DNA of 64,000 nt from an uncultured Oscillospiraceae bacterium (GCA_949297075.1 CASFRX010000013.1:1-64000), one strand, 5' to 3'. Positions 1-6,448 are shown, counted from the first letter of the stretch. A program made the numbers and translations. The notes: generated by a model not told the origin, from the sequence alone.

Positions 1-31
1 AATATCTTATGTTCTGTGTTATACTTTTCAT

Positions 32-101
32 AGTGATTGAGTCCTTTCTGTTGGATTTTTGTTTGTGGTGAACTTATTCTATCAGAACTCAATCACTTTT
101 T
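32..101 (+). repeat. Inverted repeat, possible terminator or RNA hairpin
   Basis: An 11-bp perfect inverted repeat (AGTGATTGAGT at 32-42 and ACTCAATCACT at 87-97) encloses about 44 bases and is followed by a T run. It may end a transcript entering from outside the window. The loop is much longer than in a normal intrinsic terminator, so the role is uncertain. Confidence 0.35.
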
Positions 102-167
102 CTATTCCTTTTTGTCTCACATCAATTGTAAACCTACAAAAAATTACAAAATAATGTGTAAACTTTC

Positions 168-197
168 TTGAAAATATACAATATGATATGCTATAAT
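168..197 (+). promoter_or_regulatory. nrdR promoter
   Basis: A -35 TTGAAA (168-173) and -10 TATAAT (192-197) lie 18 bp apart, with an extended -10 TG before the -10. The SD AGGAAG (215-220) and the start at 229 follow. The spacer holds a weak NrdR-box-like sequence (176-191, about 11 of 16 consensus positions by eye), which could allow autoregulation. Confidence 0.6.
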
Positions 198-228
198 GTT
201 ATAAATTACAAATTAGGAAGTGATTTGA

Positions 229-684
229 ATGAAGTGTCCATTCTGCGGTTACGAGGAAAGTAAGGTAATTGATTCAAGGCCTACCGATGAGGGCGAGCGT
301 ATTCGCCGCCGCCGTGAGTGTATTCAATGCGCTAAGAGATTTACAACATATGAAATAATTGAGAGCGTACCCATTATTGTTGTAAAAAAGGATAAATCAA
401 GAGAATCCTTCGACAAGCAAAAGCTTTTCAACGGTCTGCTCAGAGCTTGCGAGAAGCGCCCTGTTTCTTTGGCTCAGATTGAGGAAGTTGTCAACAGCAT
501 TGAACAGACAATTCAAAATTCCCTGGATAGGGAAGTTACATCCGTTTATATCGGCGAGCTTGCTATGGACAAGCTTAAGGGACTTGATGAAGTTGCCTAT
601 GTGCGATTCGCTTCGGTTTATCGCCAATTTAAAGACATTAATACATTTATGCACGAGCTTTCAAAGCTCCTCAGCGAAAAATGA
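229..684 (+). CDS. nrdR: Transcriptional repressor NrdR
   Basis: NrdR is the ATP/dATP-sensing repressor of ribonucleotide reductase genes. The 151-residue length is typical. The N-terminal zinc ribbon has Cys pairs at 3/6 and 31/34, an Arg-rich stretch follows, and an ATP-cone domain spans about residues 49-139. The start is supported by AGGAAG eight bases upstream. The gene is monocistronic, with its own promoter and a strong terminator at 696-729. Likely targets in this window are the nrdG and nrdD promoters near 17.1 and 17.9 kb, which carry NrdR boxes. The family assignment is secure; the link to those boxes is inferred from known NrdR biology. Confidence 0.97.
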   Translation: MKCPFCGYEESKVIDSRPTDEGERIRRRRECIQCAKRFTTYEIIESVPIIVVKKDKSRESFDKQKLFNGLLRACEKRPVSLAQIEEVVNSIEQTIQNSLDREVTSVYIGELAMDKLKGLDEVAYVRFASVYRQFKDINTFMHELSKLLSEK

Positions 685-695
685 AATATACTTAA

Positions 696-729
696 ACAGA
701 AACTTGAACGCTCAGGTTTCTGTTTTTTT
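696..729 (+). terminator. nrdR intrinsic terminator
   Basis: A 12-bp stem (696-707 with 712-723, one G-U pair) has a 4-base loop and is followed by a run of seven T. Confidence 0.85.
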
Positions 730-740
730 ATAAATTTGTC

Positions 741-789
741 TTGACAAGAGAACGGAGGTTCACTATAATGTTAGTGAACACAAGTTCAC
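741..789 (+). promoter_or_regulatory. Consensus promoter overlapped by TetR-type operator
   Basis: A perfect -35 TTGACA (741-746) and -10 TATAAT (764-769) are 17 bp apart. A 7-bp inverted repeat, GTTCACT (758-764) and AGTGAAC (773-779), straddles the -10. A third half-site GTTCAC (784-789) forms a second palindrome with GTGAAC (774-779). This is the arrangement expected for autorepression by the TetR protein encoded immediately downstream. Confidence 0.75.
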
Positions 790-803
790 GAGGAGGGCTT
801 TTA

Positions 804-1406
804 ATGTCAGCAAAGAAAGATTTAATAATGCTCACATCTCTGAGACTGTTTGCCGATAACGGGTATGAGGCCGTTTCCGTAAGCGAAATCGCAGGGGAGT
901 TAGGGCTTGTCAAGAGTGCGCTTTATAAGCATTTTAAGAATAAGAGAGATATTTTCGACAGCATAATTGCACGCATGGAAGAGCAGGATTACGAATATGC
1001 AACGGAAAACGATATGCCTACTCAACAGGGAGAACCTGAAGAAGTGAGCTTAAGCAGCATTATTGCTTACAGCAAAGCTATGTTTAAATATTGGACTGAA
1101 GATGAATTTGCTTCACTTTTTCGCAGAATGTTGACTTTAGAGCAATACAGAAGCGAAGAAATGAGTGCATTATATCAGCAGTATCTCGTTTCGGGTCCGC
1201 TGATTTATTTGGAAGATATTTTTGCCAAATTAACCGGAAAGCGTAAAACTGCAAGGATTTTGGCTTTAGAGCTTTATTCTCCCATGTATATGCTCTATAC
1301 GCTTTACGACGGCACTGAAAACAAAGATATCGTCGAAAAAATGCTAAATGAATACTTTGATAGCTTCTATAGGAGGGTTACTGAAAATGAACTATCCATT
1401 AAGTAA
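804..1406 (+). CDS. TetR/AcrR family transcriptional regulator
   Basis: A TetR-type repressor of 200 residues. The N-terminal helix-turn-helix (about residues 8-50) reads LFADNGYEAVSVSEIA, with the typical ALYKHFKNKRDIF turn. The C-terminal ligand-binding part matches no named subfamily that I recognise. The start at 804 is chosen because AGGAGGG (791-797) sits just before it; an upstream in-frame TTG at 741 is the -35 box and cannot be the start. The gene overlaps the following methyltransferase by 20 bases, so the two are probably co-translated. The operator at 758-789 suggests autorepression. The inducer is unknown. Confidence 0.9.
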   Translation: MSAKKDLIMLTSLRLFADNGYEAVSVSEIAGELGLVKSALYKHFKNKRDIFDSIIARMEEQDYEYATENDMPTQQGEPEEVSLSSIIAYSKAMFKYWTEDEFASLFRRMLTLEQYRSEEMSALYQQYLVSGPLIYLEDIFAKLTGKRKTARILALELYSPMYMLYTLYDGTENKDIVEKMLNEYFDSFYRRVTENELSIK

Positions 1407-2103
1407 AAAGTATGAAACCGATACAATAATGAGCAAAATTATGGGACCTAATCCCGTTAAGCTTTGCGAAGAGCTTCTTAACGACTGCAAAATCAGCAGG
1501 GGAGCCGTTATCTGTGATTTAGGAAGCGGCGAGGGTGTAACATCAGTATTTATGGCTAAGGAATACGGTTTTAAGGTATATGCCTGCGATTTGTGGAGTG
1601 AGCCGGAATCACATATTGATTTTTTTACTAAAATGGGATTAACGGAAAAAGAAATTGTTCCCGTAAAAGCAGATGCCGAAAATATGCCCTTTGAACAAAT
1701 GTTCTTTGACGGGGTAGTGAGCATTGATTCATATAACTATTTCGGCCGGGACGAAGATTTTTTAGATAATAAACTTTTGCCTTTTGTTAAAAGCGGAGGG
1801 TATATCTATATTGCAATTTCGGGCATGAAAAAAGACTGTCACGATAATCTGCCGCCGGAGCTCTTATTATCATGGACTGCAGAACAGATGGCATACATGC
1901 GCGATATAAACTATTGGAAAGATTTAGTAGGCAAATCGCAGCAAGCAGAGCTAATTGACATATATCAAATGGAAAGCATGGACGAGGTTTGGGAAGATTG
2001 GCTCAAACAAGAAAATGAATATGCTGTCGGTGACCGTAAATCCATGAGAAACGGCGCAGATAAATATCTGAATTTTATTGCTATTGTTTTGCGTAAAAAA
2101 TGA
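1387..2103 (+). CDS. Class I SAM-dependent methyltransferase
   Basis: A 238-residue methyltransferase. Motif I for S-adenosylmethionine binding is DLGSGEG at residues 44-50, followed by an acidic residue at the end of beta-2 (YACDLW). The N-terminus MGPNPVKLCEELL is typical of a Firmicutes SAM methyltransferase group of unknown substrate. AGGAGGG at 1371-1377 supports the start. The first 20 bases overlap the tetR gene in another frame, so both lie in one operon under the TetR operator. It may modify a small molecule sensed by the regulator, but nothing in the sequence identifies the substrate. Confidence 0.85.
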   Translation: MNYPLSKKYETDTIMSKIMGPNPVKLCEELLNDCKISRGAVICDLGSGEGVTSVFMAKEYGFKVYACDLWSEPESHIDFFTKMGLTEKEIVPVKADAENMPFEQMFFDGVVSIDSYNYFGRDEDFLDNKLLPFVKSGGYIYIAISGMKKDCHDNLPPELLLSWTAEQMAYMRDINYWKDLVGKSQQAELIDIYQMESMDEVWEDWLKQENEYAVGDRKSMRNGADKYLNFIAIVLRKK

Positions 2104-2105
2104 GC

Positions 2106-2134
2106 TTGACAGATATATAAGGGTATGCTAAAAT
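2106..2134 (+). promoter_or_regulatory. Promoter at left edge of the mobile element
   Basis: TTGACA (2106-2111), a 17-bp spacer, then TAAAAT (2129-2134) with a TG extension. It ends two bases before the 24-bp direct repeat at 2137. It therefore lies in host DNA but reads into the element's rep gene. In an empty site it would point at the Xer-like gene now at 4827. Confidence 0.6.
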
Positions 2135-2136
2135 AT

Positions 2137-2177
2137 AAATAGCCACTTGCACAAAATAAAACAAGTTTTGTGCAAGT
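2137..2177. repeat. attL-like palindromic recombination site
   Basis: Contains the 24-bp direct repeat (2137-2160). Two perfect 12-bp inverted arms, ACTTGCACAAAA (2145-2156) and TTTTGTGCAAGT (2166-2177), flank a 9-base spacer TAAAACAAG. Inverted arms around a short spacer are the normal core-site layout for tyrosine recombinases. Confidence 0.75.
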
Positions 2178-2187
2178 CAACGGAATA

Positions 2188-2215
2188 GGAGAGAGCAACA
2201 TATGTTGTTCTCTCC
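2188..2215 (+). promoter_or_regulatory. Hairpin covering the rep ribosome binding site and start codon
   Basis: Bases 2188-2201 pair with 2202-2215 (13 Watson-Crick pairs and one G-U). The left arm holds the SD AGGAGAG and the right arm starts with the ATG of rep. Folded, it would hide both, so it probably limits Rep translation or blocks read-through translation from host transcripts. Confidence 0.6.
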
Positions 2216-3104
2216 TTACTTGATATCTGGACATTATTTCGTGAAAACTATGAAAACAGATATCTTTAAACCCGTACCAAAGGCTCAAATTTTTACTAAC
2301 GCACGAACAAGATATTACATAAAAGGTGATGAAAAAATATGGCTTGATACACTCGTATGCGACAAACCTATATTCAACCCTTTAAAGGCTGAGAAAGTTA
2401 ATAAAGAGCCTGCACCAGAAGCTGCTACAGTTTCAGAAAGCAACAACCCAGACAATGAAGAAAGAGCTGCAAGGAGAGCAAGAAACAAGGTTTTTGAGCT
2501 ATGCCTATGCAATGAAGATTTGAAATATTTTGCTACTTTTACATTAGACGCTGCAATAATTAACCGAAATGATTATACCTGTATTATAAAAAAGCTAAAT
2601 TCTTGGCTTGATTATCGTGTCCGAAATATTGGACTCAAATATATAATGGTGGCTGAATACCATAAGAATAAAGCCATACACTTTCACGCTTTGATGAATG
2701 ACGCTTTGCCATGCGTAGAAAGCGGAACAGTTATGATACCCGAACGAACCAAGCCAGTAAAAATAGCTACAGCAAAACGCTTACACCCTAACGAAGAAGA
2801 TTGGCAGACCGTTTACAATATTCCTGCTTGGAAGTTTGGTTTTACTACAATGATGAATTGTGAAGAGGGTACAGAAAACCATAACAGAGTAGCTACCTGC
2901 TGCTACATAAGCAAGTACATAACTAAAGGCGGAAAATGTGGCGGTCGCTATTATTTATCTGGTGGAGACCTCAAAAGACCTGTTGCAGAGTATTATAACA
3001 CGGAGTTTAATAATGCTGTTGAAAATGTGGAAGATATAACACAAAAGGAGTTTGATATATGCGGAAGTGCTTTCATAAAAACCAAGCCGAAAATATACGA
3101 ATAA
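2202..3104 (+). CDS. HUH rolling-circle replication initiator (Rep)
   Basis: A 300-residue replication initiator that would nick the element's origin and stay joined to the 5' end. Three HUH-endonuclease motifs appear in order: motif 1 YFATFTLD (residues 109-116), the metal-binding HFH (160-162), and motif 3 YISKYITKG (235-243) with candidate nucleophiles Tyr235 and Tyr239. The first 100 residues are charged and low-complexity. The layout resembles microvirus VP4 and small-plasmid Rep proteins; I cannot choose between them by eye. The SD AGGAGAG (2187-2193) supports the start but lies in a hairpin. The next gene overlaps its 3' end by 46 bases. Confidence 0.82.
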   Translation: MLFSPYLISGHYFVKTMKTDIFKPVPKAQIFTNARTRYYIKGDEKIWLDTLVCDKPIFNPLKAEKVNKEPAPEAATVSESNNPDNEERAARRARNKVFELCLCNEDLKYFATFTLDAAIINRNDYTCIIKKLNSWLDYRVRNIGLKYIMVAEYHKNKAIHFHALMNDALPCVESGTVMIPERTKPVKIATAKRLHPNEEDWQTVYNIPAWKFGFTTMMNCEEGTENHNRVATCCYISKYITKGGKCGGRYYLSGGDLKRPVAEYYNTEFNNAVENVEDITQKEFDICGSAFIKTKPKIYE

Positions 3105-3286
3105 AGCGTTGGTATGCTGTAGCTTTGAAAAAAGGCGATATATTGTATGCCTTTGCATTTGATGAAATAGATGCGATTAGCTCTATTTTTGGCTATACAG
3201 ACATCAACACAATATTAAAAGTTGTAGATACTGTTACACTTTGCAAGCCGCAAAATGGGCGCAATTTGACACTTTTAGGAAAGTAA
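3059..3286 (+). CDS. Small protein of unknown function in mobile element
   Basis: A 75-residue protein that I do not recognise. It has a basic N-terminus (MRKCFHKNQ) and a mixed alpha/beta-looking middle (WYAVALKKGDILYAFAFDEIDAI). A good SD AAGGAG (3045-3050) lies eight bases before the ATG inside the end of rep, so translation is likely coupled. It is separated from the integrase by three bases. A role as copy-number control or recombination directionality factor is possible from size and position only. Confidence 0.6.
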   Translation: MRKCFHKNQAENIRIKRWYAVALKKGDILYAFAFDEIDAISSIFGYTDINTILKVVDTVTLCKPQNGRNLTLLGK

Positions 3287-3289
3287 AAA

Positions 3290-3910
3290 ATGACTACTGA
3301 TTATTTGCCACTGGAAGATTATAAGAAGCTCTTCCCATATCTGAGTTATGATAACTTTTTAGCTCTTTCGATTTCTTTGGAAACTGGTTTGAGAATAGGG
3401 GATGTTGTAGCATTGCCTACAACATCCCTAAATGGCTATGTACTTAATTACACGGCTTCAAAAACTGGCAAAAGCGGCACGGCATACTTAAGCAAGACAT
3501 TATCCGACAAGCTTCACCGTTTTAAGGGAAAAAGCTATATATTTGAAAGCCGAAGCAAAAGCGGACACCGAACGAGGCAAGCCGTATGGCGAGATGTAAA
3601 AAAAGCAGCTTTCTTGGCTGGAATAGATTTGAACATAGCCCCACACTCTGCACGTAAAACCTATGCGGTTAAGGTTGCAAAAGAAAAAGGTTTCAAGGCA
3701 GCGCAGAAAGCTTTACAGCATGAAGAAGCTTTTACTACAGCAGGATATGTTTTAAGCGGCATTTTAACCGAAGCCAACAACTATGCTTCAATGTCTTTGA
3801 AGAACGAAGATATTGAACTTTTATCCGAGATGATAGCTAAAAAAGTGGTTGAGATGTTGCCGTGTGTCAAGGGTTGCGTAGCAACTTGCGAAGCCCTTGA
3901 CACACAATAG
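3290..3910 (+). CDS. Minimal tyrosine recombinase/integrase
   Basis: A 206-residue site-specific recombinase, presumably responsible for integration and excision at the 24-bp repeats. The full catalytic set is visible: Arg35 (TGLRIGD), a beta-hairpin Lys58 or Lys61 (SKTGKS), His119-x-x-Arg122 (PHSARKTY), His144 and the nucleophile Tyr153 (AGYVLS). It lacks the N-terminal core-binding domain of XerC/D and phage integrases, so its size is closer to FimB/FimE recombinases. AGGAAAG just upstream supports the start. It is the last gene of the element operon. Confidence 0.88.
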   Translation: MTTDYLPLEDYKKLFPYLSYDNFLALSISLETGLRIGDVVALPTTSLNGYVLNYTASKTGKSGTAYLSKTLSDKLHRFKGKSYIFESRSKSGHRTRQAVWRDVKKAAFLAGIDLNIAPHSARKTYAVKVAKEKGFKAAQKALQHEEAFTTAGYVLSGILTEANNYASMSLKNEDIELLSEMIAKKVVEMLPCVKGCVATCEALDTQ

Positions 3911-3964
3911 AACCCAATAATACAAAAACAAGCGAAAGCACTAAATGGCTTTCGCTTCTTAATT

Positions 3965-4330
3965 ACCATAACGAAAAAAATTAGAAGCCGCTACAAAAGA
4001 GCTGTGCTGACGGCGCAGAGAGCCTTTGGGAGCGTGCCGCAAGGCTGCCGAGGAAGAACCCACTAACGGCGTAGAACCAGCTAACCGCCGAGGCAAGCGA
4101 GCAACCAGCGAACGAAGCCGCCAGCACATGCACAGCGGCAACCGCTAAGGGCGGAGCTGGCGAGAGCGCTTGCGGAGTGCGGATAGCAAGCTATCAAAAG
4201 GGCAACCGCTTACCCCGCCGAAGCCAGCGAAGCCAGCGGCGGGTGGGATATAAACGACCGAGGAGCGAAGCGACGAGAAACCGAAAACCTTTCTGGAAGC
4301 AAGGTTTGCCGCTGTGCTATGCTCTTTTCT
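3965..4330. other. GC-rich, GCGA/GAAGC-repetitive non-coding block in mobile element
   Basis: This stretch is far richer in G+C than the AT-rich element genes. It is full of short near-repeats such as GCGAAGC, GCCAGCGAAGCC and GAGCGAAGCG. Short open frames on both strands (up to about 65 codons) look like compositional artefacts with no start signal. It may be a structured RNA or part of a replication origin. Confidence 0.5.
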
Positions 4331-4417
4331 CTGTGGCTCTCTTTTATTGCTCCGTTTATGCCGCTTACTGTTAGTTAAAGCTTTTTTGTTGGCTTAATAC
4401 TCTCGGTACGGTGCGCT

Positions 4418-4575
4418 TCTCCCCCTTGGGGGAGACGGGAGAGAGGGAAAAAAAATAGCTAATCCTTGACGGATTAGCTATTTAGTGCTACGATAGGAAT
4501 ACAGCGAGCGCACAAGCCCGAAGTACCACGGACAATGCCTATCGTTTTGTATACTCTCGTATACGGTGCTTTTTT
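4418..4575. repeat. Hairpin cluster, candidate replication origin
   Basis: Consecutive perfect hairpins: 4418-4435 (TCTCCCCC with GGGGGAGA); 4453-4483 (13-bp stem, 5-base loop TTGAC); 4490-4545 (ACGATAGG with CCTATCGT around a 40-base interior); and 4549-4564 (GTATAC, TCTC, GTATAC) followed by a T run. Such arrays suit double- and single-strand origins of rolling-circle replicons. The nick site cannot be named by eye. Confidence 0.5.
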
Positions 4576-4640
4576 AGTTTATCATAGTTCGCTGAATATG
4601 TCAATAAGGAGTTTGTTTTTTTATCAAGGCTCTCTTGACA

Positions 4641-4663
4641 TGCACAAAATGGTTATTTTGTGT
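4641..4663. repeat. Third, degenerate recombinase-like core site
   Basis: TGCACAAAA (4641-4649), a six-base spacer TGGTTA, then TTTTGTGT (4656-4663). Arms and spacing mirror the right attachment palindrome at 4695-4724, about 50 bp away, but only seven bases per arm pair perfectly. Confidence 0.45.
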
Positions 4664-4678
4664 CCCGACAGGGATTAA

Positions 4679-4724
4679 CAAGTGGCAAATAGCCACTTGC
4701 ACAAAATAAATATTTTGTGCAAGT
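4679..4724. repeat. attR-like palindromic recombination site
   Basis: Contains the right copy of the 24-bp direct repeat (4687-4710). Perfect 12-bp arms at 4695-4706 and 4713-4724 flank a 6-base spacer TAAATA, a spacing used by Xer/dif-type sites. A second 8-bp inverted repeat, CAAGTGGC (4679-4686) and GCCACTTG (4692-4699), overlaps its left side. Confidence 0.75.
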
Positions 4725-4733
4725 GAGGGGAGA

Positions 4734-4783
4734 GAAAAAGGGTAAAATAATCGTATTTTGCTCTTTTTCTGTTTTTGTAGCTA
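4734..4783 (+). terminator. Terminator-like hairpin upstream of xer gene
   Basis: AGAAAAAG-rich and CTTTTTCT-rich arms form a stem of about 17 bp (with G-U pairs) around the loop ATCG, followed by a T-rich run. It would end transcripts coming from the element, or from the host promoter in an empty site, before the xer gene. Confidence 0.6.
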
Positions 4784-4826
4784 AATTTAATCATTTTTGC
4801 TTATTATTTAAAGTTGGTGTTTATAT

Positions 4827-5816
4827 ATGGTTAGAAAAGATATTGCTGAATTACCTGAGGCTGTTCAAAATTTTTTGAGCTACCAAACTGCTGTTAAAAA
4901 TAAATCAGAGCTTACCGTGCTTGAATATGCATCTGATTTAAGAACATTGTTTCGTTGGCTTATGTACGAAAAAAACGGCTCAGCCGATAAGAAGCCTTTA
5001 AACGAATACGATATTTCACAAATTGATAACGATTTTATTAAAAGCATCACTTTGAGCGATTTGTATGCCTTTTTGGCTTTTTGTCAGTGTGAGCTCAATA
5101 ATAACGCAAAAACCCGCGCACGCAAATCATCAACAATACGAAGTTTTTTCAAGTTTTTAAAAGCGCATGCAATAATTGACGAAAATCCTGCCGAACACTT
5201 GGATTCTCCGAGCTTAAAGAAAACTTTGCCGAAATATCTGACTTTAGATGAAAGTATTGATTTGTTAGACGCTATAGACGGTGAGTTTTTTGAGCGTGAT
5301 TACTGCATAATAACATTATTTTTAAATTGCGGCTTGCGTTTATCTGAGCTTGTAGGCTTAAATTTACGAAGTATTCGTGGAGATGGCAGCGTAAAAATAC
5401 TCGGAAAAGGCAACAAAGAGAGAATTGTTTACCTAAATGATGCGTGCATTGATGCGCTAAACAAATACTTAAAGATAAGGCCTGCCGAGGGTTTACACGA
5501 CCGAGAAGCCTTGTTTATAAGCCGACAAAAAAACAGAATCAGCCGACGCACAGTTCAGTATATTGTTAAAAAATTTCTCGAAAAATCCGGAATTGATGAC
5601 AAGGGCTATTCGGTTCATAAATTAAGGCACACATCCGCGACTCTCATGTATCAGCACGGAAATGTTGATGTTATGCTTTTAAAGGAACTGCTTGGCCACG
5701 AAAGCCTTGCAACAACACAAATTTATACCCATGTTGCAAACGAGCAAATTAAATCAGCAATAAAAGCCAACCCATTGGCAGAGGTTAAGAAAAACAAACC
5801 AAAATCAGAAGAGTAA
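4827..5816 (+). CDS. Tyrosine recombinase, XerC/XerD-like
   Basis: A 329-residue recombinase with an N-terminal SAM-like core-binding domain (about 10-115) and a C-terminal catalytic domain. Catalytic residues are visible: Arg171 (CGLRLSEL), Lys194 (GKGNKER), His264-x-x-Arg267 (HKLRHTSATL), His291 (GHESLATT) and Tyr300 (IYTHV). Length is slightly above XerC/D (about 300). It probably resolves chromosome dimers or acts as a host recombinase. It is distinct from the element's 206-aa enzyme. A perfect palindromic 12-6-12 site lies about 100 bp upstream, recalling XerS/difSL, where the site adjoins the gene. The SD is weak. It converges with, and overlaps by 12 bases, the next leftward gene. Confidence 0.9.
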   Translation: MVRKDIAELPEAVQNFLSYQTAVKNKSELTVLEYASDLRTLFRWLMYEKNGSADKKPLNEYDISQIDNDFIKSITLSDLYAFLAFCQCELNNNAKTRARKSSTIRSFFKFLKAHAIIDENPAEHLDSPSLKKTLPKYLTLDESIDLLDAIDGEFFERDYCIITLFLNCGLRLSELVGLNLRSIRGDGSVKILGKGNKERIVYLNDACIDALNKYLKIRPAEGLHDREALFISRQKNRISRRTVQYIVKKFLEKSGIDDKGYSVHKLRHTSATLMYQHGNVDVMLLKELLGHESLATTQIYTHVANEQIKSAIKANPLAEVKKNKPKSEE

Positions 5817-6431
5817 TGCGCTGCCGAAACCGGATAAGCAAAGGGCTTGAACAGCGGTAATTACAATAATAACCACTGCAATTACTAAATATCTGATAAA
5901 AAACTCCTTTAGCTCTCCACTGCTCTCCCTTTTGGCTGAGAAAGTATTTTGTGCAATAATTCCCGATAAAATCAATGATTCATTACATCCTATTAGCTGC
6001 ATTAAGCTTATAATTATTGCCGCAGGAAAAACGGTTATTATGGCAAAAACCGCTCCGTCAATTCTGTGAACATTATATAAATATGCACCTATAAACGAAA
6101 TCAAAGCTCCGTAAACGGCGGGCGCTATCATGGCAAAAGGTATTCCGAGAGCGCTGAAGCTGCTTAAAAAGGCAATTATTAACGGTATAATTGCAGTTAT
6201 AATAAGAAACCCAAATGTATTGCCAAAGCTTATTTCAGGCAATTTTTCCAGCATAGTTTTCATTTGAGAAGCAAATATATCGTTGCAGTTATTATAAGCC
6301 GAAACTCCCATAAATAAGCCGCCCAAAAACAGCAAAAACAGCAGCATTAAACGCCAATTTATCACAACCTCATCTCTAAATTCTCCTAACGAACCGCCTA
6401 TTCCTTTTAAGTTAAGTGTCATTGCTTTCAT
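5805..6431 (-). CDS. SpoIIM-like (DUF95-type) membrane protein
   Basis: A 208-residue integral membrane protein with about five hydrophobic segments. The segment FLSSFSALGIPFAMIAPAVYG and the overall layout recall stage II sporulation protein M, which acts with SpoIID/P in engulfment; the match is from memory of the family pattern and is not certain. The ATG is followed by a short cytosolic N-terminus. It lies 17 bases downstream of the TIGR04086-type gene, so the two may be co-transcribed. Presence of spo0A in the window makes a sporulation role plausible. Confidence 0.55.
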   Translation of the reverse strand: MKAMTLNLKGIGGSLGEFRDEVVINWRLMLLFLLFLGGLFMGVSAYNNCNDIFASQMKTMLEKLPEISFGNTFGFLIITAIIPLIIAFLSSFSALGIPFAMIAPAVYGALISFIGAYLYNVHRIDGAVFAIITVFPAAIIISLMQLIGCNESLILSGIIAQNTFSAKRESSGELKEFFIRYLVIAVVIIVITAVQALCLSGFGSALLF

Positions 6432-6448
6432 GTCCTTTTACTCCTTAT

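Larger units (their letters stand above)
2137..4710 (+). mobile_element. 2.55-kb integrated rolling-circle replicon with its own tyrosine recombinase
   Basis: A 24-bp direct repeat (starts AAATAGCCACTTG, ends AAAATAAA) occurs at 2137-2160 and 4687-4710. Between the copies are three same-strand genes in tight array (an HUH Rep, a 75-aa protein and a tyrosine recombinase) and about 780 bp of non-coding DNA with a GC-rich block and several hairpins. Unit length is 2550 bp. The Rep resembles plasmid and microvirus VP4-like initiators; no capsid, mobilisation or cargo gene is visible. The best reading is a small circular replicon or satellite integrated by site-specific recombination. Confidence 0.8.

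Noticed and set aside
741..803. Upstream in-frame TTG start for the TetR gene
   Set aside because: The TTG is the -35 hexamer of the gene's own promoter; a strong SD places the start at 804.
4177..4374. 65-codon open frame in the GC-rich block
   Set aside because: It has no SD, and its biased Arg/Ser-rich translation follows the repetitive composition; overlapping frames on the other strand look alike.
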